A stretch of DNA of 64,000 nt from an uncultured Eubacteriales bacterium (GCA_934796165.1 CAKVOU010000003.1:1-64000), one strand, 5' to 3'. Positions 54,501 through 63,444 are shown, counted from the first letter of the stretch. Notes: generated by a model not told the origin, from the letters alone. Made by a program: numbers and translations.

Positions 54501-57500
54501 TGATATACTTGTAGGTGCCGCCGAGGAAGGTTGCCGAAACAGAATTGATGTTATCAGCGATCACGTTTGCCGCAAAAGCAAGCTGACCATTGACATATAC
54601 CTTCAGATTCGTACCGGTGAACACTTCCACAAACTGGACATACCCGGTCGCTCTGACACGTGCGCTTACGGTAATGTCCTTCAGATAGGTATTCAATACC
54701 GGAGAAATCTCGCCGGTAGCAAGATTGTACTTGACGGAGAAGTCATAGTTGGTCTTGCCCGTCTGAGACAGAAGCGAGATGCCGACCGTCATGTCCTCCG
54801 CATAGGAAACGTCCGGAATGTTCAGGACGGTGATCTTGGTATAACCGCCGGAAGAAGCCTTCAGTCTCGAGGACTTGTTCAGCCGTCCGGTACCGCCCTC
54901 CGACAGGTAGTTGGTGGTAGGACCGTAAGCAGTGGTACCTGTGATATTCTTGTATGCAGGGATCGCGGAGGTATCAATGATCTGCTCCAGAGCAGGAGTG
55001 GACATCCGATACATCTTCACGATCATGGCATCGGTCACATCGACATCGTGATAGACCGCACCGTACATGGTTTTGACACCGTAGCGCGCATACACGTTGG
55101 TGGTCTTGTCGCCCGCGACATTGAGGTGCAGATTCTTGTATTTGCCGCTCATGAGGAGTTGGCGTGCATCCGCATCAGAGGTATTTTCCGCACGGAACGC
55201 AAGCACGCCGTTGACGTACACCTTCAACTCATCCACGGTGAGGACTTCCACAAATTCCACCGTACCGGTAACCTTGACAGGATTCTGTTCAAGAATGTTC
55301 TTGTAAACACCGAGAGGAGACACAAGACCGGTACCAAGGTCATATGCCACACCTATGTCAAAGTCATAGTCACCCGCGCTGCCGATGGTTGCCGGAGTGA
55401 CTGCAATCAGCGAACCGGCAGCATACAGTTTATTCGGGATCTTGATCACCGAAATCTTTGTCTGGGTGGTAAACGGCTCACTTCTCACATCCTGACCGGG
55501 AGTATGGATCTTGACGTCGGTCAGACCGCCCTCCTGGGAATAGTCAAAGGAGAGATAGGGAGCCTTGCCCATCACGCCGTTGTAATTCACCGCAGAGGTG
55601 AGCGGCTCGACTTCGACCGTCTGCACCTCTTTACAGGTCTCACAGGTTCTGAACTTGGAGCCGTTTTCGGTCATGGTCGGCTCCTTGGTGATCGTCCATG
55701 CACCCCACTTATGTCCGGTTGCAGGAACAACGCGGGTCGCGGTTTTGCCACACACGGGACAATTTCTCACCTGGATACCGGTCTCGGTACAGGTAGGCTT
55801 CAGTGCGCCTTCGCCCTTATAGCCCCATGCACTCCAGTCGTGGACATGCGTCTTTTCCAACGTTGCCGCGATCTGTGCAGCAGAAGCGGTCAATTCCTCG
55901 ATCGCACTGGGATTCGCAACACCGGCAAAGCCCTGCTCAAACGAGAGCATTGCACCGTATGCATCATAAATATCGGAAGCGGTGTCGCCGTTGTAATGGT
56001 TCTTCTTTGCGGTCGTATGATTTGCAATGTCAAGTCCGTGCTCGCCCTTACCGCTGCCGGTCACCTTGAAATTTGAGTTGTAAGGAACCGAGTTCACCGG
56101 GATTGCTTCATTGTCGCACGAGTAGAACGCAAGCTGACCGTTGATCCAGGCTCTGAGCGTGTGTCCGTCAAAGGTCATCGTGAATACGGTAAATCCGCTC
56201 GTCTTGATCGGTGTTGAGTACTGTCCCCAACGGTAGAAGTTTGCCGTGCAGGTCGAACGGACAAGTCCGGACCCGATGTCATAGCGAAGACCGTCCCATG
56301 CATTGGAGCCGTCGATCGCGTCGACGCAGATATCCGTAAAGATATCAATCCAGCCGTAGTTGGGCTTGATCTTTCCGTCAGAGTTGTCCGGAATATAGTA
56401 AACAGCGACCTTGGTGTAGCCGTTTCTCAGATCAATGCCTTCATTATTGTAGGTATAATCCGTGGAAGCCGTCAGACCGGCGATCGGGTCGTCGGGATTG
56501 GAGAAGTCAAAGAACTCCTCGGAATACCAGTTGCCGAGTGCCGCAAGATTGGACGGAGAATAGTGGAAGGTATCCACACCGGCACCGCCCTTATAGAAGG
56601 AAGCGATGGCATCTGCGTTCGCCGGCAGCTTATAGCCCTTTGCGGAAAGCACGATCGTGCCGTACCGGTTAAAGGAGTTGTCCGGATAACCGCCGTCCCA
56701 GTTAACGTACCCGTCATTGACGTAATGAGCATCGTCATTGGTGTTCATTCCCGGGCGGATATAGTGTCCGAGCGTCATGACGGAGTTGGCATTCTCCTGC
56801 TTCAGAAAATTCATGATGCTGGAGGGGGTGCCGTCAAGAAGCGTAGCATCCGGGTTCGGATGGACCTTCAGAGCCAGCTGACCATTGACATAAACGGAGA
56901 GGCAACCCGCGCTGTCCATGGTTTCAATGAACTGCACATAGCCGGTTGCGGGACGCAGATTCAGCTCGTCCACGGTCCACCAGTCCGCACCGTTGTGCGC
57001 CCACGGAATGGAAACTTCACCGGTGCCGAGGTCATATGCAACGCTGGCAAAGTAAGATCCCTTGTTGGCGCCGCGGATCTGGGCAATACCGATGACAGAG
57101 CCCTTCGCGTAGGTTTTTTCCGGAATCATGATGGTCGTCACCTTGGTGTACCCGTTCGACAGGTACGAGGTGGTTGCACCGAGAGATGCCAGATCAATGA
57201 CCTGGTATCTGACAACCGCCTCGGAGGTGTTGTCGATGCTGTACCAGACATTTGCAGGCGAGACGATCTCTGCATAGTTGGAGTTGCCGATCTCGAGCGA
57301 CTCATAGATCGCGGCGATCTGCGGGGCAGTCAGCGCACGTCCGAATACAGACATCGCTTCGGTCGTGAAGACGTCATTCTTCGTGAAGCCCGGGACAGTG
57401 GCATCATAATATGCGTCGGCACAGACATAGCGGGGAGCAAGATACTCCGCAGCGCTTCCCACGTCAAAACCGGTAATGGTCGCGGCAAGCACGCCGTTGA

Positions 57501-57891
57501 CATACACCTTCTGGCAATCGCCGTCAAACACGACCGCAAAGAAGGTCATGCCGGACACGGTGACCTTGGACGTCGAAACCGTGACGGAATTGCCGAGCTG
57601 GGAAGAGATCATACCGGTTCCGATATCATAAATCACACCGGTATCCCAGAATTCTCCGTCAGGAGAAAGCTGAGCCACACCGACCTTTCCGGTCGTCGCG
57701 GTGATGTTGACGGTCTGGCAGACCGTCCATCCGCTCATTTCGGGAACTCCGGACATTTCTGTCACTCCGGACTCGCCGGAATATACATAGAAAGCGTCCG
57801 GCAGTGTTTCCTGCCCCTCTGCCATGACGGGGACTGAGCAAACGCTCAATACCATCAGGGCAGCGAGGACTGCTGCCAAGAATTTTTTCAT
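51577..57891 (-). CDS. Giant multidomain surface protein: LamG-like domains, 14 Cys/His repeats, cell-wall-binding repeats
   Basis: A 2,104-residue secreted protein. The start at 57891 follows GGAGGG and gives a classic signal peptide ending VPVMA. Residues about 27-1180 hold five concanavalin/LamG-like units. Each shows a YDLGTG-type strand and a VYVNGQLAF-type strand, and two single Cys-motif modules lie between the third and fourth. Residues 1197-1770 are 14 tandem 41-residue units with consensus ATCTEDGYTGDTVCTVCGET and a closing GHK, spaced C-x10-C-x2-C-x14-H, a plausible zinc-ribbon-like fold. Residues about 1780-2104 are glucan/choline-binding-type repeats (LYYYEDGAPKTGW, TYYFRRDNG). 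No LPXTG motif is seen. The likely role is adhesion or glycan binding on the cell surface; function is inferred from domains only. Confidence 0.85.
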   Translation of the reverse strand: MKKFLAAVLAALMVLSVCSVPVMAEGQETLPDAFYVYSGESGVTEMSGVPEMSGWTVCQTVNITATTGKVGVAQLSPDGEFWDTGVIYDIGTGMISSQLGNSVTVSTSKVTVSGMTFFAVVFDGDCQKVYVNGVLAATITGFDVGSAAEYLAPRYVCADAYYDATVPGFTKNDVFTTEAMSVFGRALTAPQIAAIYESLEIGNSNYAEIVSPANVWYSIDNTSEAVVRYQVIDLASLGATTSYLSNGYTKVTTIMIPEKTYAKGSVIGIAQIRGANKGSYFASVAYDLGTGEVSIPWAHNGADWWTVDELNLRPATGYVQFIETMDSAGCLSVYVNGQLALKVHPNPDATLLDGTPSSIMNFLKQENANSVMTLGHYIRPGMNTNDDAHYVNDGYVNWDGGYPDNSFNRYGTIVLSAKGYKLPANADAIASFYKGGAGVDTFHYSPSNLAALGNWYSEEFFDFSNPDDPIAGLTASTDYTYNNEGIDLRNGYTKVAVYYIPDNSDGKIKPNYGWIDIFTDICVDAIDGSNAWDGLRYDIGSGLVRSTCTANFYRWGQYSTPIKTSGFTVFTMTFDGHTLRAWINGQLAFYSCDNEAIPVNSVPYNSNFKVTGSGKGEHGLDIANHTTAKKNHYNGDTASDIYDAYGAMLSFEQGFAGVANPSAIEELTASAAQIAATLEKTHVHDWSAWGYKGEGALKPTCTETGIQVRNCPVCGKTATRVVPATGHKWGAWTITKEPTMTENGSKFRTCETCKEVQTVEVEPLTSAVNYNGVMGKAPYLSFDYSQEGGLTDVKIHTPGQDVRSEPFTTQTKISVIKIPNKLYAAGSLIAVTPATIGSAGDYDFDIGVAYDLGTGLVSPLGVYKNILEQNPVKVTGTVEFVEVLTVDELKVYVNGVLAFRAENTSDADARQLLMSGKYKNLHLNVAGDKTTNVYARYGVKTMYGAVYHDVDVTDAMIVKMYRMSTPALEQIIDTSAIPAYKNITGTTAYGPTTNYLSEGGTGRLNKSSRLKASSGGYTKITVLNIPDVSYAEDMTVGISLLSQTGKTNYDFSVKYNLATGEISPVLNTYLKDITVSARVRATGYVQFVEVFTGTNLKVYVNGQLAFAANVIADNINSVSATFLGGTYKYITLNATGDGAGDAAELCYGVKTMYFNVFSNSSEMTAAKVTQLHELFLDSLSRAAQPAPEPAECTHEHTEIRNAEAATCTKDGYTGDVYCTDCNELVETGTVIPKAGHKTEIRNAEQATCTKDGYTGDFVCTVCGETIKKGGVIPSEGHKTELRNAKEATCTEDGYTGDTVCTVCGETIKKGETIPAPGHKTEIRNAKEATCTEDGYTGDTVCTVCGETIKQGEVIPSEGHKTEIRNAKEATCTEDGYTGDTVCTVCGETIKQGETIPAPGHKTEIRNAKEATCTEDGYTGDTVCTVCGETIKKGETITAPGHKTEIRGAKDATCTEDGYTGDTVCTVCGETVETGKVIPKGEHKTELRNVKEATCTEDGYTGDSVCTICGETVETGKVIPKGEHKTTVVGAKEATCTENGYTGDTVCSVCGTTVKKGEVIYSEGHKTETRGAKDATCTEDGYTGDTVCTVCNETVETGKVIPATGHKTELRGVKEATCTEDGYTGDTVCTVCGETVETGTVIPKGGHKTEIRNAKEATCTEDGYTGDTVCTVCGETIKQGEVIPSEGHKTEIRNAKEATCTEDGYTGDTVCTVCGETIKQGETIPAPGHKTEIRNAEQATCTKEGYTGDVVCTVCGETVETGTVIAKTPHNYVNGVCTACGATQEVLSGFVELDGNLYYYEDGAPKTGWFVVDGKTYYGSVVNGVCRNSDSVIGGKQYFWDNDKGLVIAHGFYEVEGGTVCFVNGIKSTGWRHKDGSGPAVNNEIYEQYSTNPNGLYYFLPETGFMVTDATCMLGGYLREFNEDHTVKPLNGLQTHDGDLYYYVDGVMQTGWQEIGGNTYYFRRDNGVYGRAAIQWISIAYKLYYFNDANSEAPYTLKTSGEIGGIAYDYAADGHILYNGFVNCIYANEMNDYTAENIQKMNATTRYYVNGEMQTAWQEIDGNWYYFYILGSAYGPGYLCTASRTIGGVWFEFDENFVCQSKGQE
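52582..54303 (-). repeat. 14 tandem 123-bp coding repeats
   Basis: Unit starts on the minus strand fall at 54303, 54180 and so on every 123 bp to 52704, with no insertion or deletion across 1,722 bp. Units 4-5 and 12-13 encode identical 82-residue blocks, 984 bp apart. Units 7-11 are more diverged (VETGKVIPKG type). Confidence 0.95.
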
Positions 57892-57992
57892 TGTTTTCCC
57901 TCCATAGTATTTATTCGATTTCCCGACCGTACCGGTAAGGAAATGTGACTGATGTAACGAAGGCATCACCCGGGAAGCCTTCGGCACTATTT

Positions 57993-58021
57993 ATTGTAAC
58001 ACACCTCCGTGCAAAATGCAA
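57993..58021 (-). promoter_or_regulatory. Promoter of the giant surface protein gene
   Basis: Minus-strand TTGCAT (58016-58021), 17 bp, TACAAT (57993-57998). The leader carries a hairpin of GAAGGC and GCCTTC (57958-57982). Confidence 0.7.
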
Positions 58022-58152
58022 TACATTTTTCAAATTTTAACATTTGAAAGGAAATTGCGGCTTGAAATTTTAACGTAAGCGGGAGAAATTCGCATTTTCT
58101 GTCCGAAAAATTTGTGTGGTAAGCGCAATGTACACATATTTCGCGTTTCGAA

Positions 58153-58197
58153 ATTGTGCAAATAAAACAATTATTTTCTTTTGTGCAATTTGCACAA
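58153..58197. promoter_or_regulatory. Palindrome TTGTGCAATTTGCACAA plus an extra half-site
   Basis: A 17-bp perfect palindrome (58181-58197, 8-bp arms, one central base) and the half-site ATTGTGCAAAT (58153-58163) lie in an AT-rich, gene-free stretch upstream of the giant gene's promoter. The 452-bp gap 57892-58343 otherwise holds that promoter and the GH3 terminator. Shape resembles a dimeric repressor site of the LacI type. Confidence 0.45.
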
Positions 58198-58231
58198 TGC
58201 TATTTTTGAAGCTCGCGTTTCCTCACCCGGT

Positions 58232-58272
58232 CCAAAAACCAAACACCGGCGGAATGCTCCGCCGGTGTTTGG
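58232..58272 (-). terminator. Terminator of the GH3 gene
   Basis: A perfect 15-bp stem (CCAAACACCGGCGGA at 58239-58253 with 58258-58272), loop ATGC, and a minus-strand T run. Confidence 0.9.
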
Positions 58273-58343
58273 CATAGTTTTGCATATTTGAAGAAAGCGC
58301 GGTCACGCCGGGACTTCCGGCTCATCCGGAAATCCCATATAAT

Positions 58344-61300
58344 TCAGTGCTTCTCCCCTGAGTACCGCTCACGGTATTTGCGGAACGCGCGGGTTTTCAT
58401 GACCAGCCGGAGGATACGCGCGGCGGGGATCTCCAGATCGCGGCGCGAAAGCGTGCCGTCGGCAAGCGCCGCGGATACCGCCTCCGGGTCACCTGCGGAC
58501 ATCTTGATGTCCTGCCCCGCAAGCAGCTCCCTGACATGGCTCGAATCATTGTCCCAGTCGGAGAGGATTACGCCGTCCCAGCCCCATTCGCCGTGGGCGA
58601 TGTCGGTGATCAGCTCGCGCTGTTCGCTCGCCTTGCGGTCATTAATATGGTTATAGGAGGACATGACGCTCCACGGATCTCCCTCCCGAAGCACACGCTC
58701 AAAGTTGCGCAGGTAGATCTCCCGTTCCGCGCGGGCGGATACACGGCTGTCGGATTTGAGCCGCTCGTGTTCGGTGTTGTTGACGGCAAAATGCTTGACG
58801 CAAACCGCCGTGCCGTATGCCTGCACGCCGCGCGTCACGGCGACTGCAATCCCGGAAGAGAGAAGCGGGTCCTCGGAATAGTATTCAAAGTTGCGTCCGC
58901 AGCGCGGGTCGCGGCTGATGTTGATGCCGGGCGCCAGCCAGATATCCACATCGAAGAGCACCGATTCCATGCCGATCGCTCTGCCGAATTCCCCGGCAAG
59001 AGCCGGATCCCACGAGCTCGCGAGCATGGAACCGCTCGGGAACGCCGTGGTCAGTGCGTTGATGCGGAGCCCGAGAGGTCCGTCGGCAGTCTCCAGCGGG
59101 GGGATGCCGAAACGGAGAAACGCGGGGCAAATGCAGCCGGAAATTCCCGTTTCGTTCTTGTTGCGGGGATTCCCGGACACAAGGCGGATAAGGTCGTCGT
59201 CGGACATGACGGCGAGCAGGTCCTCCATCGTATGTCTGCCGTCCGCCACATCGGAAAGCGTGACGGGCGCACGGGGCGCGTCGCGGTCATCGGAGATGAG
59301 ACTCGGCTCATAGCCGGCGGAGGTTGCGTTCCCATCGGCGGAAACCTCCTCCTGTTTCATCGTCATTCCCTTCTCCGAGCGCGTCAGAGTAAAGCTGACC
59401 ACGTCCGGGAACTGCCACATGGCGGATACCAGCTTGAAGTAACATTCTCCCGCGGGAAGCGCGATCTGCACGGGGGCAGTCACGTCGGTCAGGTGAAGCT
59501 GGTCCTCCCTTTCGCAGGTGTGGCGGACGGGAACGGGGGCGATCGGCTGTCCGACGTTTGACACGAACAGCGCGCACGCGTCCGACAGCACCGTATCGTC
59601 ACGGTAATTGGCGTAGCGGATGGTCAGGTCATAGATGCCCGCCTCCTCGGCAAACAGCTTGTAAGTCACGGCTTTTCCGGGGTTCCAGAAGTTGGACAGC
59701 ACGCTGACGGGCGCGCCGTCGCCGCCGTCGGCAAAATGCTTGACGTTCAGCCCGTAAGAGCTTTCAAAGAATCCGGTTGCCGGGAAGGTCGTGCTCCCCT
59801 CCCCGCTGATGCGGAAAACGGAATTGACCTTACAGAAGACAAGTGCCGTAACGGGCGGAAAATCCCGCTTTGCCGTGACGGTCAGATCGGACACGCCGGA
59901 CGGCAGGATGATCCCGGCGCCGTCCGCGGAGGACAGGTCGGCATCGAAATCCGTAAGCGTCACGCCGCCGAGCGACAGCTCTCCGTAATCCGAGAAGCGC
60001 CCGGAAGCGTTCCCGTCAAAGCGGAGGATATATCCGCCCGACGCACCGGCAATGAGGCGGTAGGTGACCGACTGTCCCGCATGGAGTGCGGAAAGGTCGG
60101 CTTCAATCGCCGTATCGGACGCGGCAACCGCGCCGGCGGGAACCACGGTCTCTCCGTCCGAGGAGATACGGAGTCCCGCCCGGGGATCGACCGGAATGGT
60201 CTCGAGTGTTTCCATACTCCCGTCACCGCGCAGGCGCGCGGGAAGCGAGGTGCCGAGATGGGTGAGCGTTTCCGAGAACACCGTTTCCTTCTGGTGATGC
60301 AGAAAGACTTCGGTGTCCGCAAAAGAAGAGTTCCCGAGGAAGACACGATAGTCGCCCGCCTCGGTGACAAAGCAATCGCGGTGCCCCGTCACGCCGGTAT
60401 CGTCAAACGATGCAAGGTCGGAGAGGGGGAATGTGACGGTCACGGTCCCGCTCCCGCCGGGCAGGAGTGTTTTTGTTTTGGCAAATCCCGCAAGCACCCT
60501 GCGGGGGCGGTACAGCTTTGCGCCGTCCTCCGGCTGCGGTGACGAGAAATACACCTGCACGACCTCGCGCCCGGGATAGGTTCTTCCCGTGTTGGTCACG
60601 CGGCAGGAAACCGTAATGACTCCGTTTTCCTCCGATGCGGAACAATCCGAAAGCTCAAACGTCGTATAGGAAAGTCCGAATCCGAACGGATAACGGATCT
60701 TTTCTTTTGCAAAGGTCAGGAAATAGCGGTAGCCGACGTAAATATCCTCCACATAGTCCTGAATAATGCCGCCGCCCGTCTGTCCGAAATGTCCTGCGGA
60801 GGGATAATCCTCATAGTTTTTCGCAACGGTCGCGGTCAGCTTTCCGGACGGGGTCACACGACCTGCGAGAATATCGCCGATCGCCCGCGCGCCTTCCATA
60901 CCCGGCATGAAGCAAAGAAGCAGTGCCGACACGCCGAAGGTGTCCGCAAAGGAAAAGTCAATCAGTCCCCCGCTGTTGACAAGCACCGCCGTTCTGCCCG
61001 GAAAACGGGAGACCACCGCGCCGAGCATTTTCCGCTCGTCTGCGGAGAGATACCAGTCGCCCTCGCTAAAGGCAACATCCTCGTTTTCCCCGGCGGTCCT
61101 GCCGATCACGACAATCGCCGCGTCGGCGTTTTTCTCCGCATCCGCAAGGATCGTATCGTCAAGCGGCATTTCCGGAGCGCAGTGCATTCCGCTTCCCCAC
61201 ACGCCGAAGCTGGGGATGGGGTGCGTCGCCGTCCAGGCACGGTAAACCTCCGCTAAGTGTTCGTCCACCGGCATCCCCGCCCCGCGGATGCCGTCAAGAA

Positions 61301-61505
61301 AACTGACGGTGTACTCGCAGTCACAATTTGCGGATCCGGTACCGCCCTTGATGGTATTGATCTGTGTCCGCCCGAACACCGCCACGCGCGTGCTCTCTGA
61401 AAACGGCAGAAGGTTCCCTTCGTTTTTCAGAAGCACCGCGCCCTCCGCAGCGATCCGCCTGGCAAGTGCCCGTCTTTCTTCCACCCGTTCAAACTGTTCC
61501 GACAT
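58344..61505 (-). CDS. GH3 beta-glucosidase-type enzyme with swapped domain order
   Basis: A 1,053-residue glycoside hydrolase with no signal peptide. The order is reversed relative to common GH3 enzymes. Residues about 10-290 are the alpha/beta sandwich normally found C-terminal (AAEGAVLLKNEGNLLPF, YPFGFGLSYTTFE), then an Fn3-like domain to about 400. Two beta-rich carbohydrate-binding-like regions follow to about 720. The TIM-barrel domain is last: CVKHFAVNNTEHER and nucleophile Asp983 in GVILSDWDND. Reverse-order GH3 enzymes are known from Ruminococcus and Butyrivibrio. GGAGGG precedes the start. The substrate is probably an oligo-beta-glucoside, taken up and split inside the cell; it is unproven. 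Confidence 0.9.
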   Translation of the reverse strand: MSEQFERVEERRALARRIAAEGAVLLKNEGNLLPFSESTRVAVFGRTQINTIKGGTGSANCDCEYTVSFLDGIRGAGMPVDEHLAEVYRAWTATHPIPSFGVWGSGMHCAPEMPLDDTILADAEKNADAAIVVIGRTAGENEDVAFSEGDWYLSADERKMLGAVVSRFPGRTAVLVNSGGLIDFSFADTFGVSALLLCFMPGMEGARAIGDILAGRVTPSGKLTATVAKNYEDYPSAGHFGQTGGGIIQDYVEDIYVGYRYFLTFAKEKIRYPFGFGLSYTTFELSDCSASEENGVITVSCRVTNTGRTYPGREVVQVYFSSPQPEDGAKLYRPRRVLAGFAKTKTLLPGGSGTVTVTFPLSDLASFDDTGVTGHRDCFVTEAGDYRVFLGNSSFADTEVFLHHQKETVFSETLTHLGTSLPARLRGDGSMETLETIPVDPRAGLRISSDGETVVPAGAVAASDTAIEADLSALHAGQSVTYRLIAGASGGYILRFDGNASGRFSDYGELSLGGVTLTDFDADLSSADGAGIILPSGVSDLTVTAKRDFPPVTALVFCKVNSVFRISGEGSTTFPATGFFESSYGLNVKHFADGGDGAPVSVLSNFWNPGKAVTYKLFAEEAGIYDLTIRYANYRDDTVLSDACALFVSNVGQPIAPVPVRHTCEREDQLHLTDVTAPVQIALPAGECYFKLVSAMWQFPDVVSFTLTRSEKGMTMKQEEVSADGNATSAGYEPSLISDDRDAPRAPVTLSDVADGRHTMEDLLAVMSDDDLIRLVSGNPRNKNETGISGCICPAFLRFGIPPLETADGPLGLRINALTTAFPSGSMLASSWDPALAGEFGRAIGMESVLFDVDIWLAPGINISRDPRCGRNFEYYSEDPLLSSGIAVAVTRGVQAYGTAVCVKHFAVNNTEHERLKSDSRVSARAEREIYLRNFERVLREGDPWSVMSSYNHINDRKASEQRELITDIAHGEWGWDGVILSDWDNDSSHVRELLAGQDIKMSAGDPEAVSAALADGTLSRRDLEIPAARILRLVMKTRAFRKYRERYSGEKH

Positions 61506-61566
61506 ATCTGTTCCCTCCGCCGGTGATCGGCAAATTTTTCGCCCGATCCGCCGGTAATCCGGTTAG

Positions 61567-61596
61567 ATTTTACCATATTCCGCCGCAGCAAGTCAA
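61567..61596 (-). promoter_or_regulatory. Promoter of the GH3 gene
   Basis: Minus-strand TTGACT (61591-61596), 18 bp, TAAAAT (61567-61572), about 60 bp before the start. Confidence 0.7.
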
Positions 61597-61665
61597 GGGA
61601 TACAAAGAAAAAGCATTCCGCGCACGCCGTTTTTCGCGCACGATGGGTCTTTCCCGGTATCCGGC

Positions 61666-61694
61666 TTGACAAAGTGCATATAATATGTTAAAAT
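61666..61694 (+). promoter_or_regulatory. Sigma-A promoter of the MATE gene
   Basis: TTGACA (61666-61671), 17 bp, TAAAAT (61689-61694). Divergent from the GH3 promoter. Confidence 0.85.
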
Positions 61695-61725
61695 ACAATG
61701 AATAATAAATGGGGTCAGGTGCACC

Positions 61726-63267
61726 ATGCCGGAAGAACAGTCCAAAGAAAAGCAGACAACCACGCCGGAGCCCGGCAACCCGCCGTCCGGCGCCGCGGCT
61801 TCCGGGATGACCGACGCGGCAGAGGCAAAGTATCTCCGCATGACGACCGAACCGGTGGAAAAGCTCATTGCAAAACTCGCGCTTCCCACCATCGTCAGTA
61901 TGCTCATCACCTCGTTCTACAATCTCGCCGACACCTTTTTCGTGCGTCAGCTGGATTCGGACAGCATGGTAGCGGCGGTCGGCATCGTCCTGCCGCTCAT
62001 GTCCATTATTCAGGCGCTTGGATTTTTCTGCGGGCACGGCTCCGGGAACTACATTTCCCGAGCGCTCGGCAGACGTGATGTCCGGGACGCGGAAACCATG
62101 GCAACCGCCGGCTTTGTGTATGCGGCGCTGTTCGGGTTTGCGATCGCCCTCTTCGGGCTTCTCTTCCGCACGCCGCTTGCGCATCTGCTCGGCGCCAAAA
62201 CCGACGCGACCGTTGCTGCAACGCTGGATTATATGACCTTCATTCTCATCGGCGCACCGTGGATGACTGCGTCGCTGGTGCTCAACAACCAGCTCCGGAT
62301 GCAGGGAAACGCCTTTTTCGCCATGATCGGGCTGTGCTCGGGCGCGGCGGTCAACCTCCTGCTTGATCCCCTTCTCATTTTCCGCACGGGCGACCCGCTC
62401 CTCGGCTTCCGGATGCCCTTCGGCTTCGGCATGGGCGTCGCGGGCGCGGCACTGGCAACCATCATCAGCCAGCTGGTCAGCTTTCTGTTGCTTTTCATCG
62501 GGCTTCAGAAAAGCGACAACGTCAAAATCCGCTTCGGCGGCACTGCCTGCTTTCGCCCGTTCTATTTCCGCGGCATCGTGCAGGGCGGACTCCCCTCGCT
62601 GGCGCGTCAGGGGCTTGCCTCGGTGGCTACCTCCTGCCTCAATCACGCGGTCGGTATATACCTTGTCGGCGACGCGGCGATCGATGCGGCTCAGGCGGCA
62701 CTGACCGGCGTCTCAAAGATCATGCAGTTTCTGTCCTCCGCGCTCATCGGCTTCGGACAGGGCTTTCAGCCGGTATGCGGCTTCAATTTCGGCGCCGGGA
62801 AATATGACCGTGTCCGCCGTGCATACTATTTCTGTCTCAGGGTATCCTTTGCGGTGCTTTGTGTTTTGTCCGTAGTCGGCTACTTCTTTGCCGGACCGCT
62901 CACGCACACCGTTGTCGGAAGCAGTGAGGAATCCGCAAGGATCGCCGCCGCGGCGTTCCGGCTTCAGCTTCTCACCATCCCCCTCATGTCCTGGGTCATT
63001 CTGTGCAACATGATGCTTCAGAACATCGGTCTCACCGTCCGCGCCACGGTTGTCGCAATGGCGCGTCAGGGGCTGACCTTTGTGCCCGCCGTTCTCCTGC
63101 TCCCCCTCATTTTCCGGTCACTCGGCGGAGAAGCGCTGACCGGCATCCTGCTTGCGCAACCGGTTGCGGATCTGCTCTCGCTGATCATCTCGCTCCCCAT
63201 CGGACTCGGTGTCCTTCACCGTATGAAAACCGCCGGCGCTTCCCTCCCCGCTTCCCGCGCAAAATAA
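61726..63267 (+). CDS. MATE-family efflux transporter
   Basis: A 513-residue multidrug/toxin extrusion-type protein with 12 TM helices in two similar halves. It begins with a 35-residue Pro/Glu-rich cytoplasmic tail before KLALPTIVSMLITSFYNLADTFFV, the usual MATE start. GFGQGFQPVCGFNFGAGKYDRV in the second half is the standard MATE signature, and RALGRRDVRDAE in the first half is its counterpart. It exports cationic drugs or metabolites with Na+ or H+; the substrate is unknown. The ribosome site is weak (AGGTG). No clear hairpin terminator follows. Confidence 0.92.
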   Translation: MPEEQSKEKQTTTPEPGNPPSGAAASGMTDAAEAKYLRMTTEPVEKLIAKLALPTIVSMLITSFYNLADTFFVRQLDSDSMVAAVGIVLPLMSIIQALGFFCGHGSGNYISRALGRRDVRDAETMATAGFVYAALFGFAIALFGLLFRTPLAHLLGAKTDATVAATLDYMTFILIGAPWMTASLVLNNQLRMQGNAFFAMIGLCSGAAVNLLLDPLLIFRTGDPLLGFRMPFGFGMGVAGAALATIISQLVSFLLLFIGLQKSDNVKIRFGGTACFRPFYFRGIVQGGLPSLARQGLASVATSCLNHAVGIYLVGDAAIDAAQAALTGVSKIMQFLSSALIGFGQGFQPVCGFNFGAGKYDRVRRAYYFCLRVSFAVLCVLSVVGYFFAGPLTHTVVGSSEESARIAAAAFRLQLLTIPLMSWVILCNMMLQNIGLTVRATVVAMARQGLTFVPAVLLLPLIFRSLGGEALTGILLAQPVADLLSLIISLPIGLGVLHRMKTAGASLPASRAK

Positions 63268-63285
63268 CTTTTTTTGTCCGAACGC

Positions 63286-63314
63286 TTGACTTTTAGTGCA
63301 TTCTGGTCTATGAT
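63286..63314 (+). promoter_or_regulatory. Promoter of the glycosyltransferase gene
   Basis: TTGACT (63286-63291), 17 bp, TATGAT (63309-63314). It predicts a leader of about 185 bases. Confidence 0.8.
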
Positions 63315-63417
63315 AGAATAGTTAATACCCTCGCGCACCGTGCGGAGCAGCCGTTCCGCATGCCGTATTCCGTTATACCCACCGTCAGTCTCCGCGCCGT
63401 CCCCGGCAGGAGGCGTT

Positions 63418-63444
63418 ATGCAAAAACGTGATCCGACAAGTTGA
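63418..63444 (+). CDS. Possible 8-residue leader peptide
   Basis: ATG at 63418 follows AGGAGG (spacing four bases) and encodes MQKRDPTS before TGA at 63442. It lies inside the glycosyltransferase leader, 62 bp before the main start. It may be a regulatory upstream frame or chance. Confidence 0.25.
   Translation: MQKRDPTS

Noticed and set aside
51850..56076. A 1,408-codon open frame antisense to the giant surface gene
   Set aside because: It mirrors the repeat structure of the real gene, has no ribosome site or signal, and its openness follows from the repeated, GC-rich coding strand. The sense frame has a signal peptide and recognisable domains.
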